Source: Acanthochlamys bracteata (taxonomy: Eukaryota; Streptophyta; Magnoliopsida; Pandanales; Velloziaceae). From it: a DNA stretch of 64,000 nucleotides. The notes beneath the pieces are model-generated. The model had not been told where the DNA came from. It ran no database searches and saw nothing but the letters and a program-made list of their open reading frames with translations. The translations under genes were made by a program, and so were the position numbers. Below, one piece after another: positions 51,238 to 63,848 of this stretch (positions within the stretch are counted from its first letter, which is position 1; each line of letters starts with the position of its first letter). The DNA is taken from the NCBI GenBank assembly GCA_019914995.1, contig CM034127.1, positions 1,860,001 to 1,924,000 of the forward strand, read 5' to 3'.

Positions 51238-51821
51238 TGTTAGGAATGGAATAACTCAGAACAAATCTCGAGACAAAGCCGCTCCTGACAAGTGCAGCGA
51301 AAATACCAAGGATCTTGCGATAAAATATAACAATTGAGAAATGCAATAAAACACGACAATTACATAAGAACACTTTCACCAACTTGAGAAAAAAACCCAC
51401 AGATGGTACAAAGAAAACTCTACTATCAATAATTGAGTTACAACCTTCACTCCTATCGGGAGAACAACCAATGCTCTCTTGCTGGAAGCAAAACACACTC
51501 AATTACAATAGTATAAGAAAATCTCACAAGAATACATACCATATAATGCCTCACACGCGCATCGTTGCTGTCTGCAGCATTACTGTACTAATAAATTTCC
51601 GCAACACACACCGCAATCTTTGTATGTTGTCTTACACATTGCTCCTTACCGATTGCTCTCTTTTTTTGCGACTGTCACTTTCACCTTACGGCTACCACCT
51701 CTAAAAAAATAATACCCACTAAACCCTAATTAGCCCTAACCTAATAAATAAATAGAACTAATTAAAAAATAAATAAGCTGAATAATATATAAAGTCCAAT
51801 ACAAATTATTTTTAACTAACA
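51238..51821. mobile_element. possible solo LTR
   Basis: A 584-bp segment begins TGTTAGGAATGG and ends TTTTTAACTAACA, so its ends TGTTAG and CTAACA form the short inverted repeat expected of an LTR. The interior (ATACCAAGGATCTTGCG, then ACACTTTCACCAACTTG) has the flavour of Copia-type LTRs seen in minus orientation. No second copy, primer-binding site or target-site duplication is seen. It starts only 5 bp from the end of the neighbouring LTR element. Confidence 0.5.
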
Positions 51822-54248
51822 TTCTCTTCTCTCCCACCATTCTTCCATCTCAGCAAAATCTCCGACTTTTCTGAATTTTGCTATGTTAGCCGTCAGATTC
51901 ACATCGTGCGGTTATAGATACTCCTCACCAAATCTGGTAATGTTTTTAGACGTGCACGACAATTCTGGTACTACAAAATATTTTACCAACTTTTACATTC
52001 ATATTAACTGCAAATAAGTAGGAACGATGGATGTACAGCAGCAGCGTCCTCAGTTAACTCTCAACACAGAATTGTATTTTCAAAATGTAACATTCTAATA
52101 ATTATCACTTGTGCAATTTTCCCATAATAAACTAATTTGAAAACTTAAATAATAAATAATAATAATTTGCATCTCAACATAAAAGGTTAGCAGCAGGTCC
52201 AAAAGCAGAACAGCTAAGACGCACGGTACGAATAATTCCCTCATTCCCACGTGCGGCCCCCAACACATGTTTCTTTGTCCCCAACTTCTTCCACCTCCTT
52301 CAAATCATAGGTATTCAATTATTGCCATTTCGTTTTTAATCATTCAATAATTAACAATTCCAGTAGCTTATCATATGCTGCGTTGCATCCTCCTACCAGC
52401 TTCAGTTCCTTTCTACTAGCCGTCTGATGAAAAATTTTAGTTTGATCGCAACCGTAAGATTCTTACTTTGTTTGGAGATCTGGAACGCTCGTGCCGTCGC
52501 CGCAATGCTCGCCGGCGACATTTGCACGTGGGTGAGCTAGCTAAACTAGCTAGCTTCCTTGCTTTGTTTTTTTACTTTTCCTTTCCTCGGCCCGTGCGGA
52601 GCGCCCGTTGCCTCGCACCTCTCTTGTACGGTCTCACACAAATCCTTGCATACTTAAACAGAGGTATTTTATTTGAGAGAAAACATTGCATAAGTGTTTT
52701 TGGAAAAATAGTCATACTAAATAAATACAATAATTTCAGGTATATTATCATTAAGTTATTTGTTAACATTAATAATGCATATACACGGGGAGATAATTAA
52801 GATAATCAAAATTTTTTTGGTTTTTGAGAATAGTTTGGAGTGTAGCCACCCTGTTTCCGTTAACAGCTTCGCTCATCAGACACTATTCAAAACACACCCA
52901 TGACCCATGTTGTTTTTTCTTTTTTGGTTGAATTTCAATCATTAGCTAGCTAAAACTTTAATTAATCTTATAAATAATTGGAGGGATTGAATTATTCCAC
53001 AAGTTGTTTAGCGTGGTTTATAACCAATTTGGTTTTGTGTAATTGTTAATATGATCGTTGTCCCTAATAATAATGGTTAGTTACGTCGGTCACACGTGCT
53101 GCCTTCATTATTTAGTTCAGTTCAGGACGAGAAATTGTTAGGTTATTGTTATTTTTTATTTGATTATTCGTTCCAACGATGCATTCGTGCTGGCTTATAA
53201 GTTCAAATATTTTAATTAACTCAATCTACGACGAAAAGCGTAGGTAGGATTAAAAAAATTGCACCGTCGAGGTTAGATATTGAGATTTGTGTGAGTAATT
53301 ATGTGTTAGTTGGCATGATTAGAAAGTGTGTTAGTATATGATTAAAGGTTAAGATAATATTTAGTTGCCTCATTTATTATTGATATATCTTAAATTGGAA
53401 CATTATATAGTACAAGAGGTATTGTTAGTTTTGTTACTACTAACTCTTTTTTTTTTGGTCTGATTGATTTGATAAGTAAAGTGTTAAACTTCTTACTCTT
53501 GGATTTAACCAAGGGACATGTCTCTTGCAGCCATTGACGAGTCACTGTTGTTCACTGTCGTTTGTTAAAGGTTAAAGTAATTATCTCACAAGAAGTTTAG
53601 GCGACGATTATGAGCAGCCCACAAAAGGCCATACTAGCCCAACAATGAGAAAATATTAAATATTTAGGTTCACTATTTTACTGTAAAATAATTAAAAAAT
53701 CATTTTTTAATGTTACTTTTATAAATTTATTTTTTAAAAACTGACTTTCGATTCAATTTTTAGAAGCTCGTGCACCTTTGCTCATCACACTTCCCCTATT
53801 TTTTCCGTAAATAAAAAGTTCAACTATAATCAGCGTAAACATACATAATATAATGCAGCAAACATCTCCGATCACAAACTCAATTTATAAAAATTTCTCC
53901 GTAATAAATTTTTTAATTATATATTATTATTATTTTTTTAATTAAAAAAATAAAATTTATTATTAAAAAAAATTATTTTAAAAATTTTTATTTTAAAAGT
54001 ACTTTCAAATGCTTCCGAAACAGTCCGAAGGATCTCACTTACAAAAATTTCAGCACTTCATCAGTTTTCTGTAGTCTCAGCTGTACTATGCCAAATATAT
54101 ACATGCTGTACTTTGATATTACATACATGTTATGTACATCTACAGCTGAACCTGAGTAGACATTCTTCTATTGATAGTGCGCACAGAATTTCTGTGTGAA
54201 GATTGAAAGCTGTCCGTAGTAATGAAACGCAGTAACCGTGATGATCTG
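51822..54248. other. intergenic region
   Basis: The region is AT-rich and without a supported gene. An open frame at 52468-52800 has no recognisable domain. An AT-rich foldback-type block lies at about 53675-54025. The last ~200 bp are probably 3' UTR of the minus-strand U-box kinase gene. Confidence 0.55.
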
Positions 54249-57200
54249 TCACTGCCTTCTTGCCTTCCATTCTTTTATGGCAGAACGAAGGGAATGATTA
54301 GGAATGAGTGTTTTGTTACTCATCTTCAAATTTGTCATAGGGGACTTGTCGTTCGTTCTAAACCATAACTCGATAGCCTTCTGGTCATATGTATAGCCAT
54401 CGCAAGCAACACATGGATCTTCCATTACCTCCTATAACATACAATGGCACCAACGGGAAGCACGAAAGTTTGCGTAAGAATACTTAGGGTAAAAAAAGAA
54501 AAAAAGCGCGAGGTTGATGACAAACTGACCTTAAGTATTGGGCATATGAAGTGGCTAGGAGGGTCAGACCCAGCGCCTTGCATTATGTCATAGCAAGCTT
54601 TATCTGCTACCTCCTTTAATTTCAGTAGTTGTGGAACAACGTGGCCTTTCAAGTCTGGCCTATCCTTTCTTCTTAATTCTGCACAGCTCAATCCGAGGTA
54701 AGTCATTTGCTTTGTCTCTTCGGCTGGCCATTTCCCGGCTTCAGAATCCAAAATGTCATCAGGCTCCCGTCTTCTAATGCACTTTCAACAATGTACGTCA
54801 ATCCCATGGGAGATTTTCCTGTCAACAACTCCAAGATAACTATTCCCAGAGCGTACACATCTGACTTAGTCGAGACAAGTCCGCTTCTTTGGTATTCAGG
54901 GTCAATATAGCAGATAGTGCCAACTGGTGCAGTGTCTTTGTACATTGTAGACATGGAAGGATTCGTGGAAGAAACTAATGTGGAAAGACCAACATCACCT
55001 ATCTTGCTCACAAAGTTCTTGTCGAGCAAGATGTTTGCAGGCTTTAGATCGCGGTGGATGATAGGTTCTGGTTTAGTGTTGTGCAGGAAGGCCAATACTG
55101 AAGCAACTTCCCAAGCAATTCTAAACCGGTAGTACCATGGAAGTGGCGGTGTATAGTTTTTTCTGTGCAACCTGTCATCTAAACTACCGTTTTCCATGTA
55201 CTCGTACACTAGGAAACCCCGTTCCGGACAGGCACCGAGCAGCAGCAGCAGATGAGGGTGACGAATTTTACCTAGAATTTCAAGCTGCAAAAGAGCGAAA
55301 AATACACATAAATTGTTAGAAGAGAAATCATTCCTAAGAGTATTTTTGCTAAAAAATTAATCTCTTCTGAATTAAATTTCTTACCTCTTGTTTGAATTGC
55401 TTGGTTCTATGAGCTTCAAAGGAATGAAGAACCTTCACTGCCGTAGTAGTATGATGGAAGCTAGCCTTGTACACAGTTCCATTGGCTCCAATGCCGATTT
55501 TGCGAGTTTCAGAAAACGATAAGGTGGCTGACTCTATTTCTTCATATGTGTACTTTGTGTAAGGTTCATCATTATGTATGATAAACTTCTCCAGCTTCTT
55601 GGTCTCATTGGCTTCATCTTCTGCAATTCCCTCTGCATCTAGTTTTCGAAGAACTTCGTATTGGACACGTTGCCTAATGAAGTCAGCCTCTTTTCTTGCC
55701 ACTTCTTGTCTTTCTCTCTCCTGCTTAACCAGTTCTTTAGTCTTTTCTTCTCTTAACCTGATTTCTTCAAGTCTAGCTGCTTCCTCCTCACGACGTTCTC
55801 TTAATTCTTTCAGCTGTCATGGATGTAGCATGCCGTTAGCCGAACTTTAAAACTTAATGTACTTAAAACACCGAACTTATAGTATTGCCTTACTTGGTGG
55901 TGAGCAACAGATGACTCGTTCTCTGCAAGTACACGCATCTCCTTAAGATGTCTCAGTTCGATCCTGAGTCTTTCAAGCTCGAGATTGATATTAGTTTCCT
56001 ACGTAAAGATACAAAAAAAAAAAAGCAAGTCAGTCTCTGTACTTACCATTTTAATTCATTGTGCATTGAGGCAGCAGTCCATTACCTGATCCTCTAACCG
56101 TGGAAGACCTTTCATATTTTCCAATGCTATGACTTCATGGGGACTATATGAGGGGTTATCTGACTGATAACTCTTAGTGCTAGAAGAAGTTTGGCTGCGA
56201 ATTTGCTTGTCCGATTTGCTAGAAGTGGAACTCTGTTCAGCTTCATTTATGCCTAGAGATGATCTGCGACCAAGAATGATCGTACCATTGCTGGAAGGCA
56301 AATCCGAAAAGGTATAGCCTAGAGGAGGGTAAGACTTGAAGGATTCTGATCTTGTATCAATCTCAGTCCATTCTGAGATAATAAAAGAGTCTCAGTAAGC
56401 AGAAGATACAAGAAACAATACATTGATAATGTGCTAGAAATATATACTGAATTTGACTAACAGGTGATCGACTAATTTCTACAAGTAGAACTAGTGTGTG
56501 TGTGTGGATGAGTCAATGCATTATAATTTTTTCTTGATTTGAGATAGTTATCCACTAATCATCATTTGCAAATGATTTTGAGTGGCAAGATCATAACCTG
56601 ATCTCAAACTAGAAGAATGGCTTGTAAAGCTACCAGAGCTGATGCTACTTCTGCCATTCTCATCCTTAAATTTGTCATCTGGAATTGCTCCTGATGCACG
56701 CACAGATAACAATTGCCCTTTTGAAACAACGTAAACTGTGCAAAAGCTTGGAATGCATTGCGAGATTCTGGAGGACATTTTGGTGCTGCTGATTTTCCTT
56801 AAAACAAAAAAAGCTTTTGGTTAAATGCTATCCTTTTCCTAAGAAGCGCATAAAACACAACATCTGGCTTCCCATCAGAACTTGATGCCTTATGGAAAAT
56901 CCTTACCTTTTCCAGTGTTCATATAGAATGCAATATCGAAACAAATATCAGGTCATTCTAAAACACGCTGGGTTTCTTAATCAGCACCAAATCATCAGCA
57001 GTTATGACGGAAAGGAAATTTGTTTAATATCCTTTTAGTACCTTGTAATAGGACTTCGAGAAGAAGCGGCTAGGACAAGTTTGGTAATTGAATATTCAGC
57101 AATGGTTTTTGATATTGTTTCTGCAACGTCATCTGCTTCGATCACCATGGTTTCTGCTTCTACCTGTAGACAGATGGAAATAATAAACTTCCTTCCTGTT

Positions 57201-57776
57201 TCTCACTTTAGAAACAGACCTTAGACACTAGTAAGAACTCTCACCTTTCTTTGAGCACATATTTTCTTGTATGAAAGAAGCATTTCATTAGTTTTCCATT
57301 CAACTTCTTTCCGATAAGCATCTGCAACTTCCTCACGCACATTTGAGATAGGAATATATATTCCCACTACAGTAAGGCATATTAAAATCATTAGGTACTG
57401 AATCAATACAGTGGTCATATTGAACATCAAAAAATTTGCACTTCCTATCTTATTCTATTTGTAAATGTTTTCTTATCTCTGCATGCATCATTTCTCTAAG
57501 AGCCATGCTTTCATATTTCAGTAAAAAGAAGTGAGCTAATATTGCACAGTAGATGTTCAAACCGAAAGAGCAATTCCAAAAAGGCACAGAATTTTACTAT
57601 GAGATTTTACATTCGTTCGGAACCCTCAAGATCCTTGGACGAACATGCAGCAGCTTTATTGTCACTTTTCCTTCAGGAACAAATTTGTCCAAAGTCCAAA
57701 TAACAGCGTTCTTGCTTCTGCTTGACTCGTTTACGGCTACAGCTATTACCAGGGGGAGCTTTGATACTTCATCCAT
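54249..57776 (-). pseudogene. USP-kinase-U-box protein gene (PUB35/51/52 type) with a one-base frame break
   Basis: Nine exons: 57776-57611, 57366-57245, 57163-57042, 56797-56598, 56372-56086, 55998-55894, 55813-55385, 55284-54530, 54431-54249; about 789 residues if continuous. Order: USP-like domain (MDEVSKLPLVIAVAVNESS, VPEGKVTIKLLHV, TKLVLAASSR); Ser-rich linker; Arg/Glu-rich coiled coil (about 300-400); kinase (about 430-700) with [39 protein letters not shown] and KSDVYALGI; then the U-box (SHFICPILK, EVMEDPCVACDGYTYD, ending EWKARRQ). GDVG in place of DFG is common in this family. Exon 8 is 755 bp although both its borders are phase 0. A step near 54755-54759 moves the frame from EDGSLMT to DILDSEAGKWPAEE, so one base (ATGGAC read as ATGAC) is missing. 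This family joins a receptor-like cytoplasmic kinase to E3 ubiquitin ligase activity. All else looks intact, so an assembly error is as likely as a pseudogene. Confidence 0.88.
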
Positions 57777-60700
57777 CTCATGAGGTTATTGAATCTCCAT
57801 TTTACTTAAATAATTTACCGTTTGATACCTTCCTAGCTCATTCTTCTTGCCGAATGGAGGAAATCTGTAATCAACACCAGAGTAATAAAATGGCTTTTGT
57901 TGTCCTAAATCAGTGAAATATGTGTAGCACATACAGAAAATACTATTATTCTAGCTTCTGATTCCACTAGGCCAAACATACACTATTTGTAGCTGAAGAA
58001 TTTCTTAAAACTCCACATAAACTCAGAAATCCATTCAAGTTTTAAAGTGCACACTAAGAAAAAGAAAAGCAAAACCTATTCAATTTTCAGCCTAAGGCAA
58101 ATTTTATAAAAAAACACAGCATAAGTTTAAAAAATTTCAATCTTGAAGGAGAAGTCCATAGAGAACTAAAGCAGGCTCTTTTCTCAGAAGCAGATACCTA
58201 GGGGAAGCACTCCTCCCAGTACATCAGAAGAAATACACGAACTGAAACACCAAAGCAACCTAGAAGCAAATCAACATAGACCACAAACAAATCAAGAAAG
58301 CTTCAAGAACCCTACCTTCATCACCTTCAAAGGTAGCCAAGCAGAAGCATTCTCATATCATTCAAAAACAACAGAGAAGATTCATCCCAGCAATTTTTGT
58401 TAAACCCCAAAAGGAAAGAAAATGAAAACAGCAACAATAATAAGATAAAACTAATTAAACCTTCAAAACCAACTTTTTTTTTAATAAAAAAAATCACAAA
58501 GATATCATTATCAATAGCTACAAAAATCAAGAAGGATGCCTTCGCAGCAAAGTTGCCTGTTGTTTTCAGTCAAATAAAAACATAAAAGTGATAGAATTTT
58601 TGAGTTGAAAAACACGGAATAGACAAAGAAGAAACTTCTTGGAAATGGAATCCCGGATTTGAGAGAGTCGTTGACTCAACCGCTGCTGCGAGACGGCTAT
58701 TGCAGCAGTTGGAATTAATGCTACCAACCAAATGAGTTGCCAAACTACTTGTTCGATAATTCAATCAAAATATTTTGAACATAATATTAATTATATCTTC
58801 AAATAAAATTAAATGCTTGAAACACAAATAAGATATTATGTATTGAACCAATCTCATCAAATACTACAAGCATATTACGCGTAAGCAGCTGAATCACGTC
58901 AAGATTAAGGCTGTCGAAGAATGTCTACGTTAGTTACAAAACAAACAAATTATCATTGACCATAAGCAACTGGACTTTGTGATATGCAGTTTACACAATT
59001 GACAAAATGTCTCAATCAAACATGTAGGGTATGCAATGGAGTGTTTAAAATTGTTTATGAAATAAAATTTTTTTAAGATGAAATATATATTTATTTTTTT
59101 TTATTTTTAAAAAAATAATAAATATATGTAATAAAAAAATTTCAGATTTTTTTTTATATTTATAAAATATATATTAAAAAATATGAAATAAAAAATTGAA
59201 AAATTTTGTTTGAAAATAATAAAAACAAACGCACCAAATAGGTTTACATCCATAGAATGACTTTGTAATCGAATATTCGAAAAACTAAGTGAAGCACCCA
59301 TTGAAATCATCACTTGCAAACGTTATCTGATGATGAGCACACGAAAGGTGAGGAACTTCATTGGCTTTGTTGAATGGCGTGCATTCAACCAACCGACTTT
59401 GGAGGGAAGAGTTCTGCTTTCTTCGAAAGAAGGGAATAGGTTATTCTATCACTCAAGAAAATTCCTTCTTGTATATATTATGACAAAAAGTAATAGGCCA
59501 ACTTGACATGATATACAACAGAAGAAGGCACAACATTACATTGTGCAAAAGTAACTATTGATTATGAAAAAATTGAGAAAATTTCTTGTTGCCTGTAATA
59601 TATGATATTCTGAAACTATGGGAACTGATAAGAACCGTCATGCGTTTATCCACCTGCACATAGTTTGTACTGCTTTGAATTCCTCCATGCACTTAAGTAG
59701 ACAACCTTCAAAATTTATATTATAACAGTGTATCATTGCACCACATACTTTTTTCTACTGACACAACAATTCATGTCATCAACATAAAGTACAAGCAAAA
59801 TCTAGTAGAAATTTTCTGTTCAAGAAAAAGAATACATTTAAGGACAAGAAATGTGAAAGCTAAAAACGGAAAAACAGCTTAACCGCATAGCTTTGCCTAG
59901 ACTATATCTAAGGCACAACTTACAATTTACTGCTGTCCAAATTTCAACTTCAGAAAGATGACACTTTCGGTTAATCCTTTGGTCTATCTTCAGTTTGCAT
60001 AAGAGGACATTCATAGATTAAGCACACAAGGTAACAAGTGTAGCCTAATATGGAGTATCTTCAGTTTGTATTCTGCAAATCGTGATTTCCACCAATGTAT
60101 AAAGATCACATATTCCAGAATGAGAAGCCTAGAATTTGTTCAAAAAAGAAAGAGAAAACTTTGTGCAGCTTTCGGTTCAAAACTGTTAGTATCTCCATTT
60201 TACAGATGCTGTCCTATAGAACCTGCATCTGTTCTGCAGCCACACTCTGAGTATCAACTTCTTAACGCTTGAACAAAATCTTATACATATGAGCATGCCC
60301 TTATCATACATCAGAATCAAATAAGATTTTGGCAATGTAAAACAACGGAGAGCAGGATAAACAGCTTGGACTGGCTTTTGGATGGTTGGACCAGATGCAA
60401 ATAAGTTAATTAGTCCTTGGCATCCTTGAACAGAGACCTGACAAACTCATTCAGCTTCTGTGAACAAGCGCTGTGATCCATACTTCTTTCATGAGATATA
60501 ATTCATCTGGAGTGTTTATCTGGTTGTTTCGTCAACGATCTCCTTTCCCAATGTGAATCAGCAGTGCTGAGTATATTGAAGCAAGTAATTATCATCTTTT
60601 TACCATATGGTTACAAAAGATATGTTTTAGTTGTAGCTCTGATGCTTTATTCATCTGGAATGTGATGTGTTATCAATGTTTGTTATGGTTAGAAACTGAT

Positions 60701-61243
60701 AGACTCTTCAAAGTTTTTGAAGCCGTAGAGGTAGAGGATCAACTTCAACTTGATTACTACCGCCTCCTATAGCTTTTCAAATTTGTACTTGTTTGAACTA
60801 TTAATAGAGTCAGCTAGAGTTAAGGGCAACACCGTGTTCATGTCCGGTTAGGTCGGTTAATACCGAGGAGCTAACTCGTCCTCAAGGAAGAAAACAGTAG
60901 CTAGTGTGAGTACCGACCAAAGATGGAGACATGATTCAGCACAAATAGAATGAGAAACAGTCTGTATGATTAAATATCGCACCGCATAGGAATTGGCAAC
61001 CTTTTTTTTACCAGGTTGTGATTTTCCACTAAACATGTGGTTGAAGTTCCCCTAAAATGCAGTTGATTTGTTGAATCTTCAGTTCAATCATCAGTAGATT
61101 CCATGAGAATGGTGATCTGCATGCAGAACTCCTATCCTTCACTGAGGGATTACTGAATGTTGGTGAGAGTTAGCAGACCAGTTATCCAACTAGGTTCAGC
61201 GAGGGCATGTGTAACACCTGCATGTATATGATTTATCATCTGC
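57777..61243. other. intergenic region between the U-box kinase and PNSB3
   Basis: The first ~900 bp are probably the U-box kinase 5' flank, possibly with a 5'-UTR intron (a CT-rich stretch and leader-like sequence lie near 58600-58760). An AT-rich foldback-type repeat lies at about 59035-59250, with GAGTGTTTAAAATTG on the left and AAACAAACGCACC on the right. The remainder to 61243 includes the PNSB3 3' flank. No gene is recognised. Confidence 0.5.
59035..59250. repeat. MITE-like AT-rich foldback repeat
   Basis: A block of A/T-rich sequence bounded by GGAGTGTTTAAAATTG and AAAACAAACGCACC, which are rough inverted repeats. It shares the design of the copies at 38405 and 48805. Confidence 0.55.
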
Positions 61244-63351
61244 TTATTGCCACTCATGAGCCTTCCACTCTGGCAATTGTTGAATCACCACCTGCTTGTG
61301 AAAATAACACAAAATGAACGTTGAACATTAAGGAAAAGGAAGGGGACATCATAAGAATTGTGGTTTGGTATTGAGCTTAAATTTACATCAGCCATTCCAA
61401 AGTTCTAACCACTAAGTGCTCATTATGAATTCCTCTATCTTTCTTCACAATCACGAGTTCCGTATTGTGCACTTGCAGACTGGTCATAATACATTGTTTC
61501 ATGTTCTTTTTGTTGCTGTTTTGCAGCTGATCTTTACAACATGGGAATTTCAAAAAGTATTTTATGTTATTGACGAAGTAAGAAGATTCTATTTGCATAC
61601 ACAAGTAGTTTGATAACGTATGTAACTTTTTCGGCAGTCTTATCATTTCCGTTCTTTCTCTAGTTTAATCTGAATATAAACGGTGACCAGCTAGCTTTTT
61701 CACCAATGCAATATGCGATTGGCTCACCTTTTGAAAATGTTGTTATCAGTCTATGTATTAACTTTAGCTGGTTACTTGCAAGTGAACTTTGATTTTAACA
61801 GCTAGCAAGGATTTGCCTGAACTAGTATCATATACCAATGATAGCTTAGAAGAGGACATGCTTAGAACTAGAACTTACTGGAAAGCAGAACTTGATATTA
61901 CTTATTGAACAAAATGTCAATAACAATCTAAGTATCATAAGCTTCTTCCATTGCGACTAGTGCATCCAAGTCTTGTCAAAAGCATGTCAGTAATAGATTC
62001 AGATCCCAAACAATATCAATCATACAGAAGATCATGATAGTTGACACAAAAAACTGGAGTTGAGGTACTTACTTGGCCTCTAGAATCTTGCTTTCCAACC
62101 ATTGTTTGGCAAGCTAGCCTCCATGTTTTTGGCTTCTGCTGTTTTTTTTTTTCACTGGAGCAGTTAGTACTAATTTGTAGTTGTTTAATACAGTTCAAAA
62201 CTATTCAGGGCAATGCTTCAATTGAGTCACCTTCTTGAGGACCTCCTTCTCTTTATCATTTCTAGGACTTAGGAGCTCCTTTCCTTCAACAACCTGAGAT
62301 TCGCTCGAATTATGTTAGCTTATTTCTAGTCTTTCAGTAGGCTGAAGTGAGCATCAGCATGGAAACTGTGTAGTTCAGTATATTCCAGCAGAGCAGCTAT
62401 ACTTCCCATGGTGACAAGTAACATATAAATGAAATTAGTTTTGTTTAGAGCCTGGTATCTTCAGTTCATGAAGGTTTTTGCTCCAGTCTTACCAACTGGT
62501 TCTTGGTGGCCAATTTTCTTTCATTTTGACAATTAACTTGTACAGACGTAGTATAAATGAAACAAAATTGAAGGATAATACAATTGTGATGAATCTAAAG
62601 AAGGCATTTACTTTATGCTTCCTGTACATTTTCATGGGATGAAAGAAATGCTTATTATACAAGCAAAGAGATGATAGTTACAAATTAGTTTTCTTGTTCC
62701 TAAGGAAGTATTTGTGTTCTTGTTTTACTGGAAAGAAAAACTAGAGTTCTGCTGCCTGCATACCTCCACAAGGCAAGTCCCACAAGTTCCACCACCACCG
62801 CAGTTCAGCAGGGGCCTTGCCTATGCATGTACAATCAAACCATTAAATCCTCCGTATACCAGAAAATTAGATGTGATAGATGAGATTAAAAAAAGGGGAG
62901 AAGCTTACATATGGTCCGTAGAGATCAATGTTGCAGTCGAGCATAATGTCTCTTAGCTTCTGTCCTCCACAAGCCGACCTAATCTGAATATCTGGGTTTC
63001 CATCCGGAAGCAGCCTTGACTACATTACAAGCGTAACATGAGCTCAGAACTCATTACCGTTTTATTTTATTTTTTTTGGTTTACACTATCATGATGTACA
63101 AGCAAAAGAAAAAAGAAGTCCCAACTCACGCTGACAAAAGCAAAATCAATAGATGGGGGCACTTCATCTACAGCAGTATCTGACACGGTGCTGCTCTCAG
63201 ATGAAATCTCAACAGAGTTAATGGGTCTCATTACTCTGTTCAAGCTCAACTGGTTTGTCGAAAGGAAGATCTTGTCAGCCATCTGTTTAGTGAAGTTTCT
63301 AGCCAGTGGAGCTGAAGCCATAGCCGGGTAGTTGAAGCAAAGTACTCCCAT
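61244..63351 (-). CDS. PNSB3: photosynthetic NDH subunit of subcomplex B 3 (NDF4-like, 2Fe-2S ferredoxin fold)
   Basis: Six exons (63351-63130, 63019-62909, 62820-62764, 62293-62231, 62135-62073, 61291-61244) encode 187 residues with closing phases. The first ~50 residues are poor in acids and rich in Ser, Ala and Asn, as in a chloroplast transit peptide. The mature part has the ferredoxin-type cluster loop: ACGGQKLRDIMLDCNIDLYG, LLNCGGGGTCGTCLVE (C-x5-C-x2-C) and WRLACQTMVG, followed by the family ending VVIQQLPEWKAHEW. Arabidopsis PNSB3/NDF4 (At3g16250) is a subunit of subcomplex B of the thylakoid NDH complex in cyclic electron flow; whether it carries a cluster is not settled by the sequence. 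The gene is divergent with APC8. An alternative acceptor 3 bp earlier would add one Gln before KPKTWRL. Confidence 0.94.
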
Positions 63352-63848
63352 TCTTCTTCGGACAATGTTTGTTTGATATTTTTTCTTTCAATATTCTGTT
63401 TCTTTTCTTATTTATCAGGAAAGATGCTCGTTAACTGTTGGTTTTCGTGGCTCTGTTTTTTCTGCTATCCGAATTAGATTATTAGTTTCAGTTTCTTAGT
63501 TGTCGTCTTACAGAAAAAAAATGTAAACTAGGTATTCTACTCTATTTTTTTGTTTCTCTGTAAATCAACTTGAAACTTGAAAGTTGAAACTCTGGTAAAA
63601 AAGTTATTTATTCTAGTTGTTATAACTTCTAGTGTTTGTAAAAGCTAAATTATCGCAGCAGTTAAATTATATAGAGCCTGTGCGGGACAGTTAAATTCGG
63701 ACACTTTTAGTCGGACAATCAACACTCCAACCCTTGATTCAATTGTTTCGTTTTTTGCCGCCGCTGAAGATCATCAAGAAACAAGCTGAGCTCACTCCAC
63801 AGAGAGACAAGAAAGAAAGAGAGATCCAGCGGTCTAAATTCATTGGCG
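63352..63848. promoter_or_regulatory. divergent promoter between PNSB3 and APC8
   Basis: The two start codons point away from each other across 497 bp, so this segment holds both promoters and 5' UTRs. The PNSB3 side has pyrimidine/AT-rich runs. The APC8 side (63720-63848) is more balanced and contains two copies of ATCCAGCGG/ATCCAACGG around its ATG (about 63825 and 63866). Confidence 0.65.

Noticed and set aside
52468..52800. Plus-strand open frame of 110 codons (MFGDLERSCRRRNARRRH...)
   Set aside because: Low-complexity basic start and no conserved motif; intergenic context; no neighbouring exon signals.
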